From: Serratia fonticola
Lineage (GTDB): Bacteria > Pseudomonadota > Gammaproteobacteria > Enterobacterales > Enterobacteriaceae
Assembly: GCF_006715025.1 (NCBI RefSeq)
Contig: NZ_VFMK01000001.1
Coordinates: forward strand, 2,852,001-2,916,000
Direction: 5' to 3'
Length of the DNA: 64,000 nt
Under the pieces are notes generated by a model. The model saw only the letters and a list, made by a program, of their open reading frames with translations. It did no database searches and had not been told where the DNA came from. The stretch's first letter is position 1. The number at the start of each line of letters is the position of its first letter. A program made the position numbers and the translations under genes. This document shows positions 58,266 through 64,000 of the stretch, one piece after another.

Positions 58266-58703
58266 TTATCGTACAACCAAGACCGACGTTTTGGCATATC
58301 TGACGACCGATGACGCTGTGGTACCAAGCAAATAGGTGGTTATGTTTGGCCGGCGGGACCCGACGACGATGAGGTCAGCGCCGATCTCTTCGGCAAGATT
58401 TAATATCCGATCTCTTGGTGCGCCAATTTCTACGGAACAGTGAACCCTGTCTTCCGGGATATCAAAAATCTTTACGGCTTTTTTCAACTCCGCCAGGGCA
58501 ATCTGTACCCGTTCATCGTCGCTGGGCAACAAACGATCGGGTTGTGCCAATCCAAACTCGTAATAAGCGATCATGGGATAGAGCACGGCGAGAAAATGTA
58601 TATGCGGGTCGTCCATTCTAGACAGTGAATTAATGTGGGGTACTACGTTCTGCGTTAACTCGATTTCAGCTAAGTCAATAGGCGCTAGGATTGTCTTGTA
58701 CAT
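58266..58703 (-). CDS. uspF: Universal stress protein, UspF type
   Basis: The 145-residue protein is a single-domain universal stress protein closest to UspF, with the opening MYKTILAPIDLAEIELTQNV and the C-terminal GSRRPNITTYLLGTTASSVV and VLVVR. The nucleotide-binding Gly pattern is altered as in other UspF/UspG proteins (SRRPN in place of GxxGxx). Such proteins accumulate under growth arrest; UspF members affect adhesion in E. coli. It stands alone as a single-gene unit. Confidence 0.85.
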   Translation of the reverse strand: MYKTILAPIDLAEIELTQNVVPHINSLSRMDDPHIHFLAVLYPMIAYYEFGLAQPDRLLPSDDERVQIALAELKKAVKIFDIPEDRVHCSVEIGAPRDRILNLAEEIGADLIVVGSRRPNITTYLLGTTASSVVRYAKTSVLVVR

Positions 58704-58865
58704 ACAACCTCCTGATTCTTATGTGACTTATATGCTATCCCACGAGTAAATATAGTAAATTTCTCGCCATGCAGAGGTGACGACGGTCAAAGTTACGGCA
58801 ATGGTGGGTGGACGGACTGGCCAGGTAATCACTGACAGAACAGTTTTCCCTGGCGCGCATATGAG

Positions 58866-59765
58866 TCAGATCAGCGGTTTGTGAAGCAGAGTTTCCAACA
58901 CTTTCAATGGTGCATTCTGTGGTGTTTTCATCGCGTTAACAGGGAGAAGGAAAGTCTGTTCCAGCATAAACTGCCCAGCCATGGCGGCATGGGGAGTTTG
59001 ATCGGAAAAACAGATCCAACTGCTGCCCGGCGGGAATTCAATCGCCCGTTGTGGACCGTGCTTTTGGTATTCACCATCGGCTTTCATCGCGTCGTGCATC
59101 TGCAACATCAGATGATCGTAGTGACTGCGCCGGGTTTTAGTGATCCCCAGCTTATCCTGCAACCAACTGGCAAAAGGTGAGTAGCGTTTTAACCGCGGGA
59201 GAAAACGTTGTGCCAGTTCAGGGAAAGGTTCCCCGATACGCCAGAGCCGGTTTTCCCCATTGGGATTGATATTGGTAAAAATGCGTAAAATGCGCTCACC
59301 ATAATTAGGGCGGGAAGGGAAAGCATCGACATGCAAACGAGTGTCGTCTTTGCGCCATGAGGTCGCGGCCTTCCAGGCTGAAATGGGGTGCAGGCGCAGG
59401 CTGTTGGTTGGCATATGCAGAGCACTACGATATTCAGGCAAGACGGTATCGACTAATGCTTTACTGGCCTGATAGTGTCGTGCCAACAATTTTTGCACAG
59501 CCTCACGTTCAGATTCATGTGCGACGCCGGTCAGCTTTTGCTGCTCTGGTTGATAACTGATATTTTTACGTTTGGGGTCAACGAGTTCTGGTGTCAGGAG
59601 TTTTTTCTCCGAATCACTCAGCTTAAAGGCCAATTGAGGGAAAAACAGCACCTTACCTTGTTCCAGGGCGGTCACAGCATCCAAAGAGAGCGGCGTATCA
59701 ATATGCCAATCCTCATAAGGAAGCGTCATGACGGCGGCATCCAGATTTATTTTATTATCTGACAT
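58866..59765 (-). CDS. kdoO: Kdo 3-hydroxylase (KdoO family) dioxygenase
   Basis: The 299-residue protein matches the Kdo hydroxylase family, Fe(II)/2-oxoglutarate dioxygenases that hydroxylate the outer or inner Kdo sugar of lipid A-core to Ko, known in Burkholderia and Yersinia. The iron triad is visible as His145-x-Asp147 (RLHVDAFPSRP) and His259 (DQTPHAAMAGQF). E. coli K-12 lacks this gene. It ends in LLHKPLI and is a single-gene unit. The substrate is inferred from the family. Confidence 0.82.
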   Translation of the reverse strand: MSDNKINLDAAVMTLPYEDWHIDTPLSLDAVTALEQGKVLFFPQLAFKLSDSEKKLLTPELVDPKRKNISYQPEQQKLTGVAHESEREAVQKLLARHYQASKALVDTVLPEYRSALHMPTNSLRLHPISAWKAATSWRKDDTRLHVDAFPSRPNYGERILRIFTNINPNGENRLWRIGEPFPELAQRFLPRLKRYSPFASWLQDKLGITKTRRSHYDHLMLQMHDAMKADGEYQKHGPQRAIEFPPGSSWICFSDQTPHAAMAGQFMLEQTFLLPVNAMKTPQNAPLKVLETLLHKPLI

Positions 59766-60227
59766 CTTTTTTCCTTACCAAAAATCCCAGCCTGTATCGC
59801 TGGTTTATAGGTTTGTGTCGCTAACGCACCCACCAGTTAGGCACAATAAAGCGAGTATGCTTATTTTTATAATCTAGACCATCGTTCTACGATAACCCTA
59901 ACCCATATGTGACATTAAACGAATGCTAAACGGCACGATAAAGAATTAGCAGAAATTAAAGCCGATGGATGAACTGGATTTTATTCGGTTCCTCGTAATG
60001 GCGTGTTGTAAACATTTACTCAATGAATAAAAGAGCAACTGCCAATACTAGAGTGTAGTAAATATATCCCAATATGAAGACGGTGTTTGTGGAAAAAATG
60101 GCATGGCAGGAGGGCATTAAAACTTAATGTTATGTAAATTACGTGAGAAACCACAGGGGTAAGCTTCTTTTTGGACAGAATGTTAGGTAGCTTGTTGGCT
60201 CTTTCGCCCTGTGATGAGAGTTTCATA
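59766..60227. other. AT-rich region upstream of kdoO and the 24-residue ORF
   Basis: This 462-bp divergent gap is AT-rich and should hold promoters for kdoO (minus) and the small ORF at 60228 (plus). I looked for a PhoP-type direct repeat (GGTTTATAGGTTT near 59810) but the spacing does not fit. No other ORF is convincing. Confidence 0.35.
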
Positions 60228-60302
60228 ATGAAAAAAATGGCACGCCTGTTTGCCATAGCCGGAGTATTGATTGTGCTTGTTTACTTTTTTACCCACACTT
60301 GA
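60228..60302 (+). CDS. Small membrane protein, 24 residues, unrecognised
   Basis: The ORF encodes MKKMARLFAIAGVLIVLVYF plus FTHT: a basic start and one hydrophobic helix. It has a weak GAG ribosome site about 10 nt before the ATG. A strong terminator lies 36 bp after the stop in the same orientation, and a 460-bp promoter-sized gap lies upstream. A transcript in this direction is therefore likely, with or without translation. It does not match small membrane proteins I know, such as MgrB or the Ibs toxins. Confidence 0.45.
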   Translation: MKKMARLFAIAGVLIVLVYFFTHT

Positions 60303-60337
60303 TGTCAGTACTTCTCTGAAACTAACCGTAATTAAAT

Positions 60338-60367
60338 AAAAAACGGTGCCAAAAGGCACCGTTTTTT
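60338..60367. terminator. Bidirectional terminator between the 24-residue ORF and dsbB
   Basis: An 11-bp perfect stem AAAACGGTGCC/GGCACCGTTTT with an AAAA loop is flanked by A and T runs, so it works for both strands. Confidence 0.88.
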
Positions 60368-60380
60368 ATGATGTTAACAC

Positions 60381-60911
60381 TTATCGGCCAAACAGGTCAC
60401 GCTTACGTTGGCGAACAAATTGGCTGATCAGTACTAAAATTCCCATCAACAGATAGGCGGCAAAAATGCCTACCAGCCACTGTGGCATTTCCAATGACAG
60501 GAATTGCCACTGGCGTACTGAACAGTCACCTGACGCGTGAAATACCGCTGGCAGCCATTTGTCGAGTGGGAGCCAGGAAGGGAAGCTGACAAAAAAGTCA
60601 CAGGTATTGAACGGCGACGGGTTCAACTGAATCATGGTGTGCTTCCATGCCAGTTGTACGCCTTCCCAGGCACTGTATATCCATACCAGGATAGCAACAT
60701 AACGCAATGGCGTTTTCGGCGCGAGTGCGCCAATCAGCGAGGCCCCCAGGATCCCGAATAGCGCGACACGTTCGTAGATACACATTACGCAAGGCTGCAG
60801 CAACATTACGTGCTGAAAATAGAGCGCCGCCAGCTCCAGTACCAGAGCGGTCAGCGCCATCAACAGCCAAGCACCGCGCCCCTGCGAGCAGCGGTTAAAG
60901 AATTGCAACAT
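60381..60911 (-). CDS. dsbB: Disulfide oxidoreductase DsbB
   Basis: DsbB reoxidises periplasmic DsbA and passes electrons to quinone. The 176-residue inner-membrane protein equals the E. coli length. It carries the first redox pair Cys41-x-x-Cys44 (LLQPCVMCIYER) and the second pair in NTCDFFVSF and SGDCSVRQWQF. The Met at 60911 fits this numbering; a Met 26 codons upstream is not conserved. It lies downstream of nhaB in the same orientation. Confidence 0.95.
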   Translation of the reverse strand: MLQFFNRCSQGRGAWLLMALTALVLELAALYFQHVMLLQPCVMCIYERVALFGILGASLIGALAPKTPLRYVAILVWIYSAWEGVQLAWKHTMIQLNPSPFNTCDFFVSFPSWLPLDKWLPAVFHASGDCSVRQWQFLSLEMPQWLVGIFAAYLLMGILVLISQFVRQRKRDLFGR

Positions 60912-61033
60912 AACTATATTCTTCCATGCAGTAAGCAATTGAACCGGCAGTGTAAACCAATTCATCCCCGCTGCCAGCCATCTGAACACGTTTCCATGAA
61001 AAATATCGCTGGCCGCGGTTGTGGTTATGTCGG

Positions 61034-62617
61034 TTAATGTGCAGCGGTTGGGGCCACGGCGTCAAGTGGCGGCAGCGTTATCCAGTGCCATTGAGTCAAC
61101 ATATCCGTTGCTGGTGCCAACGTGTATTGCACGCATAACAGGCCTACCAGCGTCAGGACCACTGTATAAGGCAAAGCCATCCAGACCATGCGCCCATAAG
61201 ACAGACGGACCAATGGTGCCAGGGCAGAGGTCAGCAGGAACAGAAATGCGGCCTGGCCATTGGGGGTTGCGACAGAAGGCAGGTTAGTCCCGGTATTAAT
61301 GGCCACCGCCAGCATCTCGAACTGCTTGAGAGAGAGTAAACCGCTCTCCAGAGCTGCGCGTGCTTCATTAATATACACCGTTCCGACAAAAACGTTATCG
61401 GAAACGGAAGAGAGCAGGCCGTTGAAGAGATAGAACAGAGAAAGTTGGGTCTCAGGCTGTGCTTGCAACACAAACTGGATCACCGGGCTAAACAGATGTT
61501 GCTCGATAATGACCGCTACCACGGTAAAAAATACGGTCAATAGTGCAGTAAACGGCAGAGCCTCCTGGAAGGCTTTACCGATGGCGTGCTCATCGGTTAC
61601 GCCACACAAGGAGGTCGCCAGAATGATCACCGACAGCCCAATCAGGCCGACTTCGGCTAAATGGAGGGCGAGCGCGACTACCAGCCAGACGCCGATGAGA
61701 GCTTGGGCAACCAACTTCATTTTTTCTTGTTGAGTGCGTTTGGCCGAGTTCTTGCGATCAAACTCTTTCAACACTTCGCGTACCCGCTCCGGCAACTTGG
61801 TGCCATAACCGAATACGGCAAAGCGCTCCACCATCAGGCAGACCAACAGCCCACAGACAAACACCGGGAGCGTGATGGGGGACATCCTAAGAAAGAACTC
61901 AATAAACCCCCATCCGGCCGTTTTGGCTATGATCAGGTTTTGTGGCTCCCCCACCATGGTCATCACGCCACCCAATGCGGTGCCGATCCCAGCATGCATC
62001 AGCAGGCTACGTAAGAAAGCACGGAATTGTTCCAGGATCTCTTTATGATCGGGGTTTTCAATGCTGCTATCGTCACTGATATCAAAGTCATTGCTTGGTT
62101 GGTTGGACGCCACATTGTGATAAATCGAATAAAAACCCATGCCGACACTGATGACAACGGCTACCACCGTCAGGGCGTCCAGGAAGGCAGAAAGTAGCGC
62201 GGCTGAAGCGCAGAACGCCAGCGATAGCAGCATTTTTGAACGGATATTAAGCAGTAACTTGGTAAAAACAAACAGCAGTAACTGCTTCATGAAATAGATG
62301 CCAGCCACCATAAACACCAGCAGCAATAACACGTCGAGATTATTGCTAATCTCCTCACTGACATGGGCGGGGCTGGTCATGCCAATAAGGACTGCCTCAA
62401 TGGCCAGCAGCCCGCCGGGTTGTAATGGGTAGCACTTCAATGCCATCGCCAGCGTAAAGATAAACTCAACCACCAGAAGCCAACCAGCCATGAAAGGATT
62501 GACCAGAAAAAAGACCAAGGGGTTAATCACCAGAAAGCTGAGGATAGCCAATTTGTACCAGTCGGGAGCTGCCCCGAGAAAATTTTTCACTAAAGCCGAA
62601 CGTGCTGTCATATTCAT
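61034..62617 (-). CDS. nhaB: Na+/H+ antiporter NhaB
   Basis: NhaB exports sodium in exchange for protons. The polytopic protein has 527 residues from the Met at 62617 (MNMTARSALVKNFLGAAPDWYKLA), which aligns with the start of E. coli NhaB; a longer frame up to 62758 lacks conservation. Typical stretches are LAMALKCYPLQPGGLLAIEA, FLDALTVVAVVISVGMGFYSIY and ALGGVMTMVGEPQNLI. Its C-terminus runs about a dozen residues longer than the E. coli protein. It is divergent from fadR, as in E. coli. Confidence 0.94.
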   Translation of the reverse strand: MNMTARSALVKNFLGAAPDWYKLAILSFLVINPLVFFLVNPFMAGWLLVVEFIFTLAMALKCYPLQPGGLLAIEAVLIGMTSPAHVSEEISNNLDVLLLLVFMVAGIYFMKQLLLFVFTKLLLNIRSKMLLSLAFCASAALLSAFLDALTVVAVVISVGMGFYSIYHNVASNQPSNDFDISDDSSIENPDHKEILEQFRAFLRSLLMHAGIGTALGGVMTMVGEPQNLIIAKTAGWGFIEFFLRMSPITLPVFVCGLLVCLMVERFAVFGYGTKLPERVREVLKEFDRKNSAKRTQQEKMKLVAQALIGVWLVVALALHLAEVGLIGLSVIILATSLCGVTDEHAIGKAFQEALPFTALLTVFFTVVAVIIEQHLFSPVIQFVLQAQPETQLSLFYLFNGLLSSVSDNVFVGTVYINEARAALESGLLSLKQFEMLAVAINTGTNLPSVATPNGQAAFLFLLTSALAPLVRLSYGRMVWMALPYTVVLTLVGLLCVQYTLAPATDMLTQWHWITLPPLDAVAPTAAH

Positions 62618-62801
62618 ATTATTTTGAGAAACCTTAAAATGAGTTAGCGCGCTATACCCTAACAACGGCAGCGGGCAAGATGCAATAAAGGTTGACGCAA
62701 CAGACGGAAATTTTGACGAAGCGGTTTTCTTGCACATTTTTTGCCAAGGTATGCACAATTTCGGTCAATGTTTTTTGCTCATACTATGTGATGGCACAGC
62801 G

Positions 62802-62818
62802 ATCTGGTATGATCTGCT
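62802..62818 (+). promoter_or_regulatory. Candidate FadR operator upstream of fadR
   Basis: ATCTGGTATGATCTGCT matches 11 of 13 fixed positions of ANCTGGTCNGACCNGNT, 43 bp before the fadR start. It suggests autoregulation, or control of divergent nhaB; this is inferred. Confidence 0.55.
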
Positions 62819-62860
62819 GACTACAACTACTGATTATCGTCGCTACGGAACATCAAACAC

Positions 62861-63580
62861 ATGGTCATAAAGGCGCAGAGTCCTGCCGGTTTCGCGGAAG
62901 AATACATTATTGAAAGTATTTGGAATAATCGCTTCCCCCCTGGCTCTATTTTGCCCGCGGAGCGTGAGCTTTCAGAACTGATTGGTGTCACGCGCACGAC
63001 ATTACGAGAAGTCTTACAGCGGTTGGCGCGTGATGGCTGGCTGACTATTCAACATGGTAAACCCACCAAGGTAAATAATTTTTGGGAAACGTCCGGCCTT
63101 AATATCCTGGAAACCCTGGCGCGTCTCGACCACAACAGCGTGCCGCAGCTGATTGATAATCTGCTGTCTGTGCGCACCAATATTGCGTCGATCTTTATCC
63201 GTGCTGCGGTGCGTAACCACCCGGAAAAGGCGCAGGAAGTGCTGGCAAAAGCCGCAGAGGTTGACGATCAGGCCGATGCATTCAACCATCTTGATTATGA
63301 AATTTTCCGGGGATTGGCATTTGCCTCGGGCAATCCGATCTATGGCCTGATCCTGAACGGCTTGAAAGGGTTGTACACGCGCGTTGGACGCTATTACTTC
63401 TCGAACCCTGAAGCGCGAAAACTGGCGCTCAATTTCTATAACAAATTATCGAGCCTGTGCCACGAGAAAATGTACGATCAGGTTATGGATTGCGTGCGTA
63501 ACTACGGTAAAGAGAGCGGGGCTATCTGGCACAGCATGCAAGGCACTATGCCGAGCGATCTCACAGAAGCACGGCGCTAA
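62861..63580 (+). CDS. fadR: Fatty-acid metabolism regulator FadR
   Basis: FadR is a GntR-family regulator that represses fad genes and activates fabA/fabB; long-chain acyl-CoA releases it from DNA. The 239-residue protein has the winged helix (SPAGFAEEYIIESIWNNRFP; LIGVTRTTLREVLQRLARDG, about residues 34-53) and the all-helical acyl-CoA-binding domain. Length equals E. coli FadR. Its likely target fadD is also in this window. Confidence 0.96.
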   Translation: MVIKAQSPAGFAEEYIIESIWNNRFPPGSILPAERELSELIGVTRTTLREVLQRLARDGWLTIQHGKPTKVNNFWETSGLNILETLARLDHNSVPQLIDNLLSVRTNIASIFIRAAVRNHPEKAQEVLAKAAEVDDQADAFNHLDYEIFRGLAFASGNPIYGLILNGLKGLYTRVGRYYFSNPEARKLALNFYNKLSSLCHEKMYDQVMDCVRNYGKESGAIWHSMQGTMPSDLTEARR

Positions 63581-63600
63581 TTTACGTTATACCTTTGTAT

Positions 63601-63626
63601 AAAAGGGGCGCATTATGCGCCCCTTT
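63601..63626. terminator. Terminator between fadR and ycgB
   Basis: An 11-bp stem AAAGGGGCGCA/TGCGCCCCTTT has a 3-nt loop and short T or A runs on both sides, so it may serve both convergent genes. Confidence 0.75.
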
Positions 63627-63640
63627 GTCATGGAGCCGAT

Positions 63641-64000
63641 TTATAACGGCGTTGGTCTGGGGGGGCAGCGATCCAGCAACTCCACACTGCCATCTTCGTT
63701 TTGCTGTTCCAGAATGATATCGAATCCCCACAGCCGGTGCAGATGCTTCATTACATCTTTGCGGCTTTTGTCCAGTGGGGCTCTATCCTGTGGAATATAG
63801 CGTAGGGTCAGCGAACGATCGCCGCGCAGGTCAACATTCCAGATCTGAATATTAGGTTCGTGGTTACTGAGATTATACTGGGCTGACAGCTCCTGGCGTA
63901 TGGCTCGATAGCCGGCTTCGTTGTGGATAGCCGAAATCTCAAGGTAATTGTTGCGATCGTCATCCAGCACCGTGAACAGACGGAAATCACGCATCACCTT
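63641..64000 (-). CDS. ycgB: SpoVR-family protein YcgB, C-terminal part only
   Basis: This is the last 119 residues of a SpoVR-family protein; the 5' part lies beyond the right edge. The segment MRDFRLFTVLDDDRNNYLE, then AQYNLSNHEPNIQIWNVDLR and GDRSLTLRYIPQ, matches the C-terminal part of E. coli YcgB. SpoVR affects spore cortex in Bacillus, while the role of enterobacterial YcgB is unknown. It is convergent with fadR, the E. coli order. Confidence 0.9.
   Translation of the reverse strand, partial: KVMRDFRLFTVLDDDRNNYLEISAIHNEAGYRAIRQELSAQYNLSNHEPNIQIWNVDLRGDRSLTLRYIPQDRAPLDKSRKDVMKHLHRLWGFDIILEQQNEDGSVELLDRCPPRPTPL

Noticed and set aside
59805..59825. PhoP box before kdoO
   Set aside because: GGTTTA occurs once, but the second half-site is missing at the required spacing and the orientation is opposite to kdoO.
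1..64000. tRNA genes, rRNA genes, CRISPR arrays, transposases or prophage genes
   Set aside because: None was recognised by eye on either strand; tRNA-scan and CRISPR tools were not available, so a missed tRNA remains possible though no cloverleaf-like segment was seen.

Overview
The window is a chromosomal segment of a Gram-negative enterobacterium. Gene content, gene order and protein sequences point to the Yersiniaceae, most likely Serratia or a close relative. The reasons are E. coli-like blocks in familiar order (grxB-mdtH-rimJ-yceH-mviM-murJ; cutC, cmoBA, yecN, yecE, yecD, aspS, nudB, yebC, ruvC, ruvAB, znu, mepM, lpxM, pykA, hexR, zwf, eda; yoaB, yoaA, tsaB, fadD, rnd, minCDE, ycgLMN; dsbB, nhaB, fadR, ycgB), ERIC-type intergenic repeats, and accessory genes common in that family. 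The species cannot be fixed from sequence alone. No rRNA, tRNA, CRISPR, prophage or insertion sequence was seen. Almost all DNA is coding.

Layout. 1-10.2 kb: envelope and translation genes (yceB lipoprotein, cut by the window edge; an extra ABC1/AarF kinase; grxB, mdtH, rimJ, yceH, mviM, murJ, argS). murJ and argS are convergent and share one terminator, although in E. coli each of them borders a flagellar operon. 10.3-19 kb: yecM, a MalY/PatB aminotransferase, cutC, four very small genes, a lipoprotein, then cmoBA, yecN, yecE, yecD. 19-25 kb: aspS-nudB-yebC-ruvC and the SOS-controlled ruvAB. 25-31 kb: the divergent Zur-controlled znuCB/znuA, mepM, lpxM and a leucine-rich-repeat gene.

31-44 kb is a carbon-metabolism block: pykA, hexR, zwf with a HexR operator, eda (no edd between them), then a complete D-glucosaminate system. 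DgaR is a sigma-54 activator with PRD domains, and dgaABCDEF encodes a mannose-family PTS plus ammonia-lyase and aldolase behind a perfect -24/-12 promoter. Its product, 2-keto-3-deoxy-6-phosphogluconate, is also the substrate of the neighbouring Eda.

44-64 kb: mdtJI with a short leader ORF, yoaB, yoaA, tsaB, an Slp-like lipoprotein, fadD, rnd, minEDC, ycgL, an MltB-like transglycosylase, ycgM, ycgN, uspF, a Kdo hydroxylase, dsbB, nhaB, fadR and the C-terminal part of ycgB (cut by the window edge).

The most unusual feature is at 14.06-14.72 kb. Two complete lipoprotein genes of only 24 and 22 codons, each predicted to mature to a seven-residue lipopeptide of the form C-x-x-x-Y-Y-R, run directly into a 166-residue lipoprotein whose N-terminus resembles them. 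Four further small membrane-protein ORFs (24 to 44 residues) and several structured intergenic elements are also described. All functional statements rest on recognising protein families by eye; no database search was run.
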